Shown piece by piece: positions 22,170 to 32,863 of a stretch of DNA of 64,000 bases. How positions within the stretch are numbered: position 1 is the stretch's first letter; each line of letters begins with the position of its first letter. The translations under genes and the position numbers were made by a program. Where the stretch lies: assembly GCA_949987565.1 (NCBI GenBank), contig OX465118.1:1988538-2052537 (forward strand), given 5' to 3'. The notes under the pieces were generated by a model that saw only the letters and a program-made list of their open reading frames with translations, made no database searches and was not told where the DNA came from. Source of the DNA: Luidia sarsii. Its lineage: Eukaryota > Echinodermata > Asteroidea > Paxillosida > Luidiidae.

Positions 22170-22694
22170 TCAAAAAAATGTATCTATGGCGGAGTATGGA
22201 CATAGGTCTACAATTAAAACCGGTACAATGGACACCCCTGTTGGGTATCACTTCAATCTCCCTGATCATTCGATATCAGATATGAGTGTACTGGGCATAG
22301 AATCATTTGGTCACCGTAGTAATGCTGTCCGTCTTAGCCGTGAGAAAATGTGGATGAAGCGTCATCGGACTATTCAACCACATGGTCTCAACATCCAGGA
22401 GGGTAATGACTAACACCATGCTGCTTTCTGATAATCCTTCTTTTGTGTTACTGTTCACTCCTCCACACTTCTCTCTTTGATCTTTCCCCCTCTTCTCACT
22501 AATCACTACCCACCCCTTGCCCTTCCCTTTGATCTCTCCCTACCAGCTTTACTCTTTGTCCTTTGTTTCTCATCCGTGTCCTAGTCACGCTCTTCCCCCC
22601 TTCCTTCGTGTACATGTATCTGTTTTGTCCTTGTCATTCTGCCTTTGAAAAAGGTCCTGCTAGGATCGAAATGTCAGGCCCACTAAATTTTAAG
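22170..22694 (+). mobile_element. 5'-truncated Penelope-like element inserted in LINE
   Basis: The insert is flanked by the 12-bp direct repeat ATCTTGTCTTCT (22158-22169 and 22695-22706). It encodes a tail of a GIY-YIG-bearing Penelope-like protein to a stop at 22411-22413 (see the CDS fragment). A CT-rich 3' region and the CCTGCTAGGATCGAAATGTC hairpin arm (about 22655-22674) follow. The hairpin is one-armed. Orientation is opposite to the host LINE. Confidence 0.8.
22173..22413 (+). pseudogene. Penelope-like polyprotein C-terminus (truncated)
   Basis: The frame ending at 22413 contains TPVGYHFNLPDHSISDMSVL, then a short spacer, then REKMWMKRHRTIQPHGLNIQ and EGND. The HFNLPxHSxxDM...R(E/R)xxWxxxxxTxxPxGLN pattern is characteristic of the C-terminal, GIY-YIG-proximal region of Penelope-like retroelement proteins, recalled from family knowledge. 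The reverse transcriptase and most of the endonuclease are absent, so this cannot function. The frame itself is still open in this copy, whereas the copy at 44872 is frameshifted. Confidence 0.65.
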
Positions 22695-22770
22695 ATCTTG
22701 TCTTCTGGTTAGGTGCCCTGCCCATCTCCATTTCATTTCCTTGATTTTCTCTATGACACCTTTCTTTCTT
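22695..22770 (-). pseudogene. LINE polyprotein tail, part 2 (upstream side)
   Basis: The minus-strand frame reads IEKIKEMKWRWAGHLTRRQD. After removal of the Penelope-like insert and one copy of its duplication this is directly continued by NRWAKRLTEW at 22157. It corresponds to the IKxxKWxWAGHxxRRxDNRW motif of LINE C-termini. Upstream of about 22770 similarity is lost. Confidence 0.65.
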
Positions 22771-23065
22771 GCCTAATGTATGTATATCTGATGCCTTGCT
22801 TCAAAAGAATGCAGACGTAGTTTGTGCGTCGACGTGAAACACTATAACGAGACATAATGATTTGGAATGTGTAGTGGGTCCCTCCAAGTGCCTATGATAA
22901 AGGGACATTTTTTGCTGATACAGATGGCTAGCATGCGTGCTTCATGTTAGTTGGTATTCTGATTTTGAAATTGTTTTTTGGCAATGGACAAGGATAATGC
23001 CTTCAGCCTTTATGAGATCATTGGATACGGCAATGTCAGTTTTATGATTCATTGCCTGTTTTCGT
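22771..23065. other. No gene recognised
   Basis: Unique-looking AT-rich sequence under 300 bp; nothing identified. Confidence 0.4.
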
Positions 23066-23215
23066 AATATTAAACAAGAAAATTAGACTTAAAGTGATAT
23101 GCAAAAATGTTGCAATCTGCTTACTGACTAAAATTACCAAAATGCAAATCTCAAAAATAAGTGGGTCTGACGTTTTAATCCTAGCAGATCCTTTCTCAAA
23201 GGCAGAGAAAATGAG
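23066..23215 (-). mobile_element. Penelope-type 3' terminus, reverse
   Basis: GCAAAAATGTTGCAATCTGC (about 23101), then CCAAAATGCAAATCTCAAAA, GACGTTTTAATCCTAGCAGA and TTTCTCAAAGGCAGAG follow the order seen in reverse at 85-205. The other hairpin arm is absent. Confidence 0.65.
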
Positions 23216-23332
23216 ACCTGCACATGTATGCGTTAGTCTTTGCAAAGACAAACTATGTATTGAATACAAATGTATTAAACACAAATTTGTATGAAATACA
23301 CATGTATTGAATACAAATGTATAAAACATATG

Positions 23333-23520
23333 TGACCCGGCACATCATAGTGAGGAATAACCCCCACTTTTGAGATTTTGAGATTTTCTAATATTGTGAA
23401 AGAGTGAACCATTAGCTTTCAAATGATATCAAAATTTCCTCCAATACATTAACTTTCCGAAAATACAAAAAAAAAAGGAAATTGATATTTAATCGAATTG
23501 AGAAGATACTTTTGAAATGC
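23333..23520 (-). mobile_element. Partial copy of the TGTGACCCGGCACA MITE
   Basis: The one intact end TGTGACCCGGCACATCATAG and the following ACTTTTGAGATTTTGAGATT, TTAGCTTTCAAATGATATCA match the reverse complement of 19270-19519. Similarity fades near 23520 and the second terminus is missing. A short run of degenerate ATTGAATACAAATGTATT repeats precedes it (about 23255-23330). Confidence 0.8.
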
Positions 23521-23640
23521 AGTGGTCATTTAGACAATTGCATTTTTTTTAAAATCAAACATTTTAGTATCATCTGAGAAATGTATCAGTATGAATTTAA
23601 TCAATATTCTGTTCTGAATAATGGCAAAGAAAACTTCGAC

Positions 23641-23714
23641 TGGACCGGAACTTGAACCCGAGACCTCTGGTTTTGCCTACCGCGGCGCTTTTTACCATCT
23701 GAGCTACCCAGTCC
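23641..23714 (-). tRNA. tRNA-like sequence or tRNA-derived SINE head
   Basis: The minus strand reads GACTGGGTAGCTCAGATGGT at the 5' side (A-box-like TAGCTCAGATGG) and GGGTTCAAGTTCC as B box. The 5' GACTGGG can pair with 3' TCCAGTC, and TCGGG pairs with TCCGG around a TTCAAGT T-loop. The D stem keeps three pairs. No convincing anticodon stem could be drawn, and TTTT follows about 8 nt later. This suggests a decayed tRNA or SINE head rather than a working tRNA. Confidence 0.5.
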
Positions 23715-23929
23715 CTAGAGATGATGGCCTGTGTTACTTTTCTTAAGAAAAAAATTGCCTCGACTTGAATTTCATTTCCTCGTGTGTGTCTGTGGTTTTT
23801 ATGTTATTTTACAACACGGAGGTTATTTTTCGAAAGCATGAGTGCGGTTCCTTTGAAACGCGACCACCTTATTACTGAGTAAATCTTTGAGATAAGCTTC
23901 CCCACAAAGCTTTTAATCTGTTTTGCTAC

Positions 23930-26100
23930 TGTGTCTTTTTCTTTTCGCGCCCATCTCTCCATCTCTGGCTCACTCTCCATCTCTACCACTCTCTTTCTAC
24001 CTCTCTTACCCTCTCCCCAAGGCTTTCTCCATACTCCTATACTCTTATGCTCTTTCTCACTCTCCATCTATTTTTTCCCATCTCTCTCGCCATCTTTCAA
24101 AATCCACCTCTCACTTTCACCCACTCTCTCTGTCACTCTCACTCATTCTCTTCAGCTTTTCTCAGTCTCTATCTCCTTCTCTGTATTTCTTTATGTCTTC
24201 CCTCTCTCTATATCTCGGTCTCTCTCGGTCTCTCTCGGTATCTCTCTGCCTTTCTCGGTCTCTCTCGTGAATTTGCTCGGTCTTTCTCGGTCTCTATCTC
24301 GTGAATTCGCTCGGTCTCTCTCGGTCTCTCGTGAATTCGCTCGGTCTCTGTCGGTCTCTCGTGAATTCGCTCGGTCTCTTTCGGTCTCTCTCGTGAATTC
24401 GCTCGGTATTTATCGGTCCTTCTCGTGAATTCGCTAGGTATCTCTCCGTCACTCTCGTGAATTCGCTCGGTCTCTCTCGGTCTCATTCGTAGTTCGTCTA
24501 TGTCTCGTCTCGTTCTCATTCTCTCGTTCTCTCTATCGGTATCTCAACGTTTCGGAAAGGGTATGCTCTCTATTTATTTGTTTTTTTTCTGTCTTTCTGT
24601 TGGTCTCTCTCAATATCTGTTTGCCCATTGCTCTCGCTCTCTCTATATCTCTTGCTCTCTCCGACCCCATCTGATTGTCTTTCTCTGTTTATCCTTGTTA
24701 CTACATGTATATCTATGTCCCTTCTCTATGTCGCTTCTCTATGTCGCTTCTCTATATCCCTTCTCTATGTCGCTTCTATATGTCCCTTCTCTATGCTCCT
24801 TCTCTATGTCCCTTCTCTGTGTCGCTTCTCTATGTCCCTTCTCTATATCCCTTCTTTGTCCCTTCTCTATGTCCCTTCTCTATGTCGCTTCTCTTTTCTC
24901 TCTCTCTTTCATCCTGCTCTCTCCCTCTTTCTCCTCTCTCTCACTCACACTCTCCTCCCTCTCTCTCCCTCACCCTCTCCCTCACCCCCTCTCTCCCCTC
25001 TCTCTCACTCAAACGTTCTCTCCTCTCTCTCTCCCTCTTTCCATCCCCTCTCTGTTCCCTCTCTCTCTCACTCAAACTTAATCTCCTCTCTCCCCTCTCT
25101 CTCTCACTCAAACTTTATCTCCTCTCTCCCTTTCTCTCAAACTCTCTCTCATATCTCTCTCCCTCTTTCCATCCCCTCTCTCTCTCCCCCTCTCTCTCAC
25201 TCAAACCCCCCTCTCTCTCTCTCCCTCTGCCCTCCCCTCTCTGTCCCCGATCTCTCCAATTCATTCTCTCTCCGTGTCTCTCCCTATCTCTCTCCCTCTC
25301 CCTCCCTCTCTCACCATCTACACCTTTTCCTCTCCCTCTTCCTCTCTCTCAACCCCCTGTCTTTCTTGCTCTCTCTCCCTCTCTCTCTTCCCCTCTCCCT
25401 CTCTCTCTTCCCCTCTCCTTCGCTCCCCCTCTCTCTCTCTCCCTCTCCCTCTCTCTCTCACCCTCTACAACTTTTTCTCTCCCTCTTCCTCTCTCTCAAC
25501 CCCCTGTCTTTATTGCTCTCTCTCCCTCTCTCTCTTCCCCTCTCCCTCTCTCTCTCTCCCTCTCCCTCTCTCTCTCACCCTCTACAACTTTTTCTCTCCC
25601 TCTTCCTCTCTCTCAACCCCCTGTCTTTATTGCTCTCTCTCCCTCTCTCTCTTCCCCTCCCCCTCTCTCTCTCTCTCCCTCTCCCTCTCTCTCTCACCCT
25701 CTACAACTTTTTCTCTCCCTCTTCCTCTCTCTCAACCCCCTGTCTTTATTGCTCTCTCTCCCTCTCTCTCTTCCCCTCTCCCTCTCTCTCTCCCCCTCTC
25801 CCTCTCTCTCTCACCCTCTACAACTTTTTCTCTCCCTCTTCCTCTCTCTCAACCCCCTGTCTTTATTGCTCTCTCTCCCTCTCTCTCTTCCCCTCTCCCT
25901 CTCTCTCTCTCTCTTCCCCTCTCCTTCGCTCCCCCTCTCTCTCACCATCTACATCTTTTCCTCTCCCTCTTCCTCTCTCTCAACCCCCTGTCTTTCTTGC
26001 TCTCTCTCTCGCTCTCTCTCCCTCTCTCCCTCGCTCTCCCCTCTCTCTCTCTCTCCCTCTCCCACTTCCCTCTCTTGTTCCACTCTCTCCCCACCTCTCG
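23930..26100. repeat. 2.2-kb pyrimidine-rich satellite block
   Basis: Almost all C and T on the plus strand. Sub-blocks include about 30-bp units with GTGAATTCGCTCGGTCTCTC (24235-24480), 13-bp units like CTTCTCTATGTCC (24715-24895), and a higher-order unit of about 117 bp with ACAACTTTTTCTCTCCCTCT and CTCAACCCCCTGTCTTTATT, whose AACCCCCTGTC landmark starts near 25351, 25498, 25617, 25734, 25851 and 25982. Long open frames here are low-complexity Ser/Leu/Pro and not taken as genes. Confidence 0.9.
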
Positions 26101-27302
26101 GTTTCGTGTGACATTTCGACGCCTCCGTCTGTACCACGCTCGGGGGCTGATAGACGTGTTATTTGTGGCATCAGAGCCTCTCGTGACTGTCGGGGATTAC
26201 TCGCTGCTTTCAGCCAGTTGATGGCTCGTGATGGCAAGATTGCCTGCCGCCACGAAGTATCGTGATCGTCGCCAACGCAGGGGACGTGCCTGGAATTTGA
26301 TCCTACCTTAAATAAGCCCCGCTGTAATGACAAGAGACGACTTTTTTTTTTTAGAAGATGGGAATTTATACACTTTACAAACGTAAAAAAAAAGCGTTGG
26401 GTAATGTCGTTAACCCCAACCCATGTGGTCGATTTAATTAAACTCATCGTAGCTTCCCACCAATCGCAAGACAGTGAGCGATGCACACTTGAATTGAATA
26501 ACAAGGCGTGCAAGCAACTCAAAAGCGCCCGACTATATTAGACCCTTCTTGAAGTACATTCTCCTCGACGCAAACTCATACCCTATCAAAAACGCACTCA
26601 TATTATAGTACAGTAGACTTTCGATACAACGGCCAGTCACAACTTGCGATGGGAGGAGACCTATCCTTCGTATGTTACTGTGCATGGAAGGCTTTGTGAA
26701 ATCTGACCTTGTCATTTTTCGTTGGTGACCATAACACCGCAAACATAATTAGATGTTGGTCCTATGTGGCAATAGCAAGCCGCGCAAGCAGAATACCAAT
26801 CAAAAACACACGAGTAGGGCAAACCCTTCTTGAAGTACATTCTCCTCGACGCAAAACCATACTGTATAATTATATCCAAATTGTATGGTACAGGTATACA
26901 GCAGACTTTCGATACAACTAACTGTTGGGGTGCACAAGCTAGAACAAAAAACTGCCGGTCGTTTGCATGGATAGAATGGCAAAAGCCAACAAACTCATTT
27001 GAAATTGAAATCAATCCTGGCTACCGTTTTGGCATTCATAACCAAGAAGTCGGATAGGTCGTTTCTGTTCTGCGTCGTGATGTTAAATATTGCGCACTGA
27101 ATCACCCTGCGTATAACTCCAACCTTACTCAAACTTTCCCGGGCAAAATGTCAGTGGAAGTGTTTACTGTCGAACCAGTACTAGTTTGTGATCGCCATAG
27201 CGCACCACTGGGGTGCGCGGTCTGCGCAGCACATGCGCGTTATACCACGCATCTCATCGATCAAAGGCTAATAAACCACTGGTATGCGTATTTATTTTTT
27301 TT
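26101..27302. other. No gene recognised apart from a direct repeat
   Basis: A continuous frame from the pyrimidine block runs to about 26265 by chance. Beyond it only the direct repeat described at 26544-26940 stands out. Confidence 0.45.
26544..26940. repeat. Direct repeat pair, about 100 bp units
   Basis: CCCTTCTTGAAGTACATTCT (about 26543 and 26824) is followed in both by CCTCGACGCAAA and, after a variable AT-rich stretch, CAG(T/C)AGACTTTCGATACAAC. The spacing is about 280 bp. Confidence 0.8.
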
Positions 27303-27530
27303 TACACCGCAGCCACAGGTTTGTCGCTACATGTATATGGTCCAGTATGGTACTCCTTGTTGAGGGGCATACTGTGTTTGGTTGTTGATAAGGGAGATAG
27401 TTTGCCAGTATTAGAGATGTCTTGTAAATTGTGTTTTCACGAGAAAAAAAATCTTATTTCGAGCGGTTTCTCTCCTGGCTTCAAGGCCGAATTTACCATG
27501 TTATAGCGAAAAACCTGTGGCTGCGGTGTA
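27303..27530. mobile_element. 228-bp MITE flanked by TA
   Basis: The termini TACACCGCAGCCACAGGTTT and AAACCTGTGGCTGCGGTGTA are exact inverted repeats over these 20 bases, and similarity continues (GTCGCT / AGCGAA). TA at each end is compatible with a Tc1/mariner-type target duplication. The interior shows no transposase. Confidence 0.85.
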
Positions 27531-28404
27531 TACAAAAATCACTCCACCGGTAGAACCACTAATATCTATATATTGTTTACAACCTTTAATTAGTTTCTCT
27601 GCAAACTGTGCAGAAGCATGAAATAATCGGTGCAGCATCAATTCCTGAGAGTTACTCATAACGAAATGCAAGCGAATAGAAATTGTAAACGAAAAAGATA
27701 TCTCAAAATTTAGTGGGCCCTAATAGTGGCGATGCAGTAGCCAAAAACATGGACCCCTACCATTGCAGACAGGGCTAAGGCGCCATTACGGAAGTCAAAA
27801 ACGGTAAAAGAAATTTTGCTTGGATACCTTTAGCCTTGGCGTCCTATACACAGACGACTTCACTCTAACAATTCCATGCTTCATCTCCATTTAAATTCAC
27901 ACTAAACACCTTGGGCTCGGTTGCAAGACTGGTTACAGAAGAGTCCTTGCAACCATTATACTTTCAAATGCACTCTGGCGATCCGATTCCCCCCAGACAT
28001 TTGCTTTCAAAAGATTGATTCGAGTTCAGACCAGCAGCCCCATTTCCTATCTGATCCCTCATCTGCTGATGTTGTTGTGAGGAAGCCTTTCTACACGCTG
28101 CGTTATATTGTTATATAACGGACACTTACCTTAAGGACAGCAGTGACGTCATCGGGCTCGCTGGTTCCCGGCGTTCGGTTGTGTACAACGCCATTCCACT
28201 GCCTGCTGTCGGCGCCACGTTGTTTGTTGTATACGGCGGGAGCCAGCGACTGTTCCATTGGTCGGCTTCCCTGGCACCATCCTTAATGAGGTACTTGGTG
28301 GTTGTGTAACACGCAGTCTTTGCAAACTCATTCTATTCTAAATCAAATTAATTCCCACGATGTAGCCAACGTCTGCGTTGATTAAGCGAAAACCACCTCG
28401 CTGT
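27531..28404. other. No gene recognised; short hairpin-family remnant
   Basis: TCTCAAAATTTAGTGGGCCC at about 27701 is a 20-bp remnant of the Penelope-type 3' flank. A small palindrome GTTATATTGTTATATAAC lies near 28102. A 60-codon minus frame at 28149-28331 has no recognised domain. Confidence 0.45.
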
Positions 28405-28508
28405 TCAGATTACCATTTGTGCTAAAACCTTCGTAGGAATGTATATTGGTTTAATACACAAGCTGTGGCAATATTGGGACCCTTTCCGCTGCTGTATGTT
28501 GCCTTTAA
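28405..28508 (+). mobile_element. MITE-A right-end fragment
   Basis: CAGATTACCATTTGTGCTAA to GCTGTATGTTGCCTTTAA matches the last 100 bp of MITE-A with many substitutions, so it is an old copy. Confidence 0.7.
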
Positions 28509-28715
28509 TCTACTTCAAATAACGATCACGATCCAATTGCTGTAGACGAATAGATCATGTCGAGTCTGGCACGAAGATTTCTGAGATTAACCAGTAAAAA
28601 CCTCGTCAATTTTCTTGTTGAATTTACAGTCTCAACATGTTTTGCCATAACTTAGCACGTTGACCGGCGGGATTCAAAATATAGACCCGCACTCTCATTT
28701 GAAAAGGTGTCTTTA

Positions 28716-28893
28716 GCCCCTTTTCAGACGACGCTGAAAAAAAAACATCTCAAGGGTTCACCAGGGACGCCTGTCACTCTCAAGCATTTGGCAACCTTAC
28801 ACACGATAGCACCTTTGTAATATTTCTCATGCATGATGAGACATTATCTCAAGCCCTGCGATTCGTTTTCCCAGCGTCGTCCTGAAAAGGGCC
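28716..28893. mobile_element. Foldback MITE with CCCTTTTCAG arms
   Basis: GCCCCTTTTCAGACGACGCT at the left and AGCGTCGTCCTGAAAAGGGC at the right are inverted with one mismatch and a one-base gap. CTCAAGGG / CTCAAGCCC continue weak symmetry inward. A related end, GGCCTTTTCAGACGATGCTG, is at 62745 and shares further internal text such as AACCCTTGAGAGATTTTG there. Confidence 0.7.
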
Positions 28894-30880
28894 TTTTCTG
28901 TCAAATGGTCTACATAGGGTTTTTTTCACTCGCGCATTCACTATTGCTGAATTGCTCATTCCATAGCTAAATCCAGAGGTTATAAGGGCTCGGGTTTTCG
29001 TGCATATCACAGAGAAGCATTTGATATATAAATTTAAATTCAACATTTTTCATTCAACCCGCCGACGTTTAACATGTATGTTCCCGTGAGCATCTGTTGT
29101 TGTTTTTAAAGCACAAAATACGCGTGACCATTACTTGCTATCAGAAAAAAACGACTCTAAAACAGCAAGAGCAGATGTTCCACCTTTTCAAGGGTTAAGA
29201 AATATCCCGGTTAATTAAGCTTTCTTCACCGGGCACACTGCATACGTGCTGAACCCATCGGTTATTACTATGGTCCTATTACTATGCGCATAGTGCACCG
29301 AATCCTGCGTATATTAAAGATTCACACCGACGATCTGCAGCTGCGCCTATTGTTCCATTGAAAAATATTCTGTTTTTAGAGGGGCCATGCGTGTAGCCTT
29401 ATAGGGGCCAGCCGTGCCCCTGGCATCTATTTTTTACAGGCTGATGTCATAATGTGCTTTCGGAATCAACGCGAGGCTACATGCAGTAGGGTTTTCCATA
29501 CCCTTTACGATTTCAACGGAGAACCGACAATAGCAATGTTTTTTTCTCCATAATACATTGAATAAGATATTCCAAATCCTTTGATTTTTCAATATCTCGG
29601 CTGAATTGAATATCACATTCCCACGATTCCTCGAATATAAGAGCAAGTTTAGGACAGAGCTAGTTTTGGTAAGAGGTTTTCGGTTTTCGTGATTATTGAG
29701 CAAAACTGCAAGAAGCCACTGTAACACTGTAATTTCAGCGAAGGCTGACTTGAATGGGCAATACAAGTTCTCGGTAAAGCGCAGCATCAATGTCGACAAC
29801 AAAAGTGTATGCTCTTTGTTCATTAAGGCTTTATATTACCCCCTCTCCCTCAATGTCTAGTCGCGATAGTTCCGAAGTGGAAGAGGCAGACTTTGATAGA
29901 TAGTGTGGCAGGCCGTGTGAGGTTACAAGCCTATTATAGTAAGTGACATACTGTATGCTGGCGGTGTAACTGTCTCCGTGCCAAATAAATCTTGCACGAG
30001 TCACGTGGTGTGATTGGATGTCAACGCACGCATGATTCCATTGCATGTGCGCCCTCCAATAGCGAGTACCTTTTTGATTTAGCGGAGGACGTAAGCATTA
30101 ATGACAACGCCATGTCCCACATTCTCGGTGGCAGTGGTGACTGACGCTAACGAACCCGTGTTCTAGCAGAGAGGGTGCCCGCCTTTGATGCTATATTTTG
30201 ACTCGTTCCCCACCACGGGATGTCAGACTGAGGGACCCGGTCTGCTGGGAAACAAGCTGCCAGGAAATAGGATTTTTTTGTCGTTTTAGGCGCGCGGCCA
30301 AGGCACACAACGAACCGTTAGTTAATGGATCACAAAAATCCGTAAAGAGAAATGCAATATATTTATTTATTTATATACATATATGTGAAACAGAACTCAA
30401 ATCAAAATACCTCCTCTTTAACTCCAACCCTTCGGTATGCTTACTGACGTAAGTGTGGCGCATGCGCGAAGCATGACCAGTAAGGGCTGTACAATAAGAA
30501 TACGCCTGAACTATCCAGGCGTTTGAGCTAACTTGCATCGGCCGACGGGGAGAGGGCAAGTACGCTGTGACGTCACGGTGCGGGCGCCCTTTTTTTTTGG
30601 GGGGGGGGGTGCTTCCGCCGACGTTTGTTCAACTGGCCTTTAGGCAGCAGTTCCCGGTGCCTTTATATCTGGCATTTCCAAACGCCGAGAACGACGGTGC
30701 TGGAAGCGACACACATACTACTATGAATGATCCGCACGGGTGGGCAATTGCTGGCCGCGTGACTTCAAACGTTGCCCGTTGCTGGTGGAAGGTTGGCGGT
30801 GGGTGTGAATGTGTTCGCTTGGTGCGTTGTAATGACACTGTGGTGTGTGCGACAACAATGGAAATAGATGTACCTCTTGT
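28894..30880. other. No gene recognised
   Basis: A 129-codon minus-strand frame (29434-29823) and a short plus frame near 30198-30452 show no domain, signal peptide or splice-supported extension. A run of T then G lies at about 30591-30610. Positions 30880-31040 begin a CT-rich transition. Confidence 0.45.
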
Positions 30881-31039
30881 CCAGTTTCACTCATTTTGCC
30901 CCTCTGTTTCACTCTATATCTCTCGTGTGTGTAGTTCCGTCTCTTTGTCTGTCTCTTTTCCTCTCTTTCTCCGTCTCTCGATCTCTTCTTCCACAGTGTC
31001 TCTTTGCTTTTCCGTCTCCTTTTCCCCACTCTCGCCTCT

Positions 31040-31932
31040 CTGCCCCCTGCCTCTCTGCCTCTCTGCCTCTCTGAAGCTCTGCCTCTCTGCCTCTCTACCA
31101 CTCTGCCTCTCTGCCTCTCTGTCTGTCTTCCTCTCTGCCTCTTTGCCTCTCTGCCTCTCTGACGCTCTGCCTCTCTGCCTCTCTGCCTCTCTGCCTCTCT
31201 GCCTCTCTGCCTCTCTGACACTCTGCCTCTCTGCCTCTCTACCTCTCTGCCTCTCTGCCTCTCTGACACTCTGCCTCTCTGCATCTCTGCCTCTCTGCCT
31301 CTCTGCCTCTCTGCCTCTCTGCCTCTCTGCCTCTCTGCCTCTCTGACACTCTGCCTCTCTGCCTCTCTGCCTCTCTGCCTCTCTGCATCTCTACCTCTCT
31401 GCCTCTCTGCCTCTCTACCTCTCTGCCTCTCTGCCTCTCTGTCTGTCTGCCTCTCTGCCTCTCTGCCTCTCTACCACTCTGCATGTCTACCTCTCTGCCT
31501 CTCTGCCTCTCTGCCTCTCTGCCTCTCTGCCTCTCTGCCTCCCTGCCTCTCTACCTCTCTACCTCTCTGCCTCTCTGCCTCTCTGCCTCTCTGCCTCTCA
31601 GCCTCTCTGCCTCTCTGCCTCTCTACCTCTCTGCCTCTCTGCCTCTCTGCATCTCTGCATCTCTGCCTCTCTGCCTCTCTGCCTCTCTGCCTCTCTGTCT
31701 GTCTACCTCTCTGCCTCTCTGCCTCTCTGCCTCTCTGCATCTCTGCCTCTCTGCCTCTCTGCCTCTCTGCCTCTCTGCCTCTCTGCCTCTCTGTCTTTCT
31801 GCCTCTCTGACACTTTGCCTCTCTGCCTCTCTGCCTCTCTACCTCTCTGCCTCTCTGCCTCTCTGCCTCTCTGCCTCTCTGCCTCTCTGCCTCTCTGCCT
31901 GTCTGCCTCTCTACCTCTCTGCCTCTCTGCAT
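31040..31932. repeat. 8-bp satellite (CTCTGCCT)n
   Basis: About 110 units of CTCTGCCT with scattered CTCTACCT, CTCTGACA, CTCTGCAT and CTCTGTCT variants. Since 24 bp equals eight codons, frames without stops read as octapeptides (LPLCLSAS plus strand, REAERQRG minus strand). This is simple sequence, not a gene. Confidence 0.95.
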
Positions 31933-32435
31933 TTGCTTACATTTAACCAATTCATATTTGCCGGCAACTTTGTCTGAGTTTAATCTCATAGCGGGTGTAT
32001 TCATCACACGACCGTATGGAATTCTATACCATTTGCCATGGGCGTGTATAGATTAAGTGTCTTCTCCTCAATTGATGGAGACGAGTAGGCCTCTCTACAA
32101 CATAATACCTGTGTGTCCCTTTCTGCCTTGTCAAGTGGCTGTCTTTCATAGATGAATGACCATAAGTCTTCGGCAATTTTTTTTGGCACTTACTCCGGAC
32201 TCCCCTCGCGAAACTCGTGCGTGTTTATGACGTCAAACATAATGAAGCTTGAGTTCCTGTGTTTCGCTTTGTTAGGGGGGCTGAATTACGAAGTATGCTG
32301 GGCTCCATATCAAATTTGAGTCGGTATTGCTGTGGATTATCCGAAGATGTTATTTCCGATGATATATAGCGGGTGCCGAGTGTAGGAGGGAGTTGGTTTA
32401 CATTATTGTGTCCAACAGGCGCTTCGCCGAGTGTG
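31933..32435. other. No gene recognised
   Basis: Short unique sequence between the satellite and a MITE-C copy; nothing identified. Confidence 0.45.
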
Positions 32436-32863
32436 CTAAAGGCTTGGTACACAATTTATAAAGTGCTCAATATCCGGACATTCCGAATTCTATAGTATTT
32501 GCTTTATCATCGGGAAGCTAGTAAAAGTTAATTATCACACATTCTGTGGTTTTGTAGCTGTATTATGTGGTTTTCGAAAGATCTTCCGCGGACGATCGTT
32601 GGAACAAAGATGTCCTTTCTACGAATGCCGCCCTCTATGTCTATTTCTCATGAAATGGTTGACGGATTCAGCCAAAACTTACGCAGGTGTGTTTTCCTAT
32701 GTAGGCCCTATCAGAAATGCCGCCCTTTACACAGACATTGCTCATAATATGGTTGATAGATTGAGCCAAAACTTAAGCAGGTGTGTTCCATCATGTACAT
32801 GCTACGTTAGGCAAAATATGAATGCGATTCTTTGACCTTCGCAAATGGTGTCTGTGGTTTTAA
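32436..32863 (+). mobile_element. MITE-C copy with partial internal duplication
   Basis: Begins TAAAGGCTTGGTACACAATT and ends near TTTGACCTTCGCAAATGGTG. The segment CGCCCT(C/T)TA...ATGGTTGA(C/T)...GCCAAAACTTA(C/A)GCAGGTGTGTT occurs twice (about 32628-32695 and 32720-32788), an internal tandem duplication. One arm of the central palindrome is at 32585-32604. Confidence 0.75.

Noticed and set aside
22135..22413. Penelope-like frame as an active gene
   Set aside because: Only the C-terminal tail remains after 5' truncation; no catalytic core.
24628..26265. 545-codon Ser/Leu/Pro-rich protein
   Set aside because: Low-complexity translation of pyrimidine satellite; other frames are equally open.
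30567..32007. Octapeptide-repeat proteins on both strands
   Set aside because: Follow directly from an 8-bp satellite without stops.
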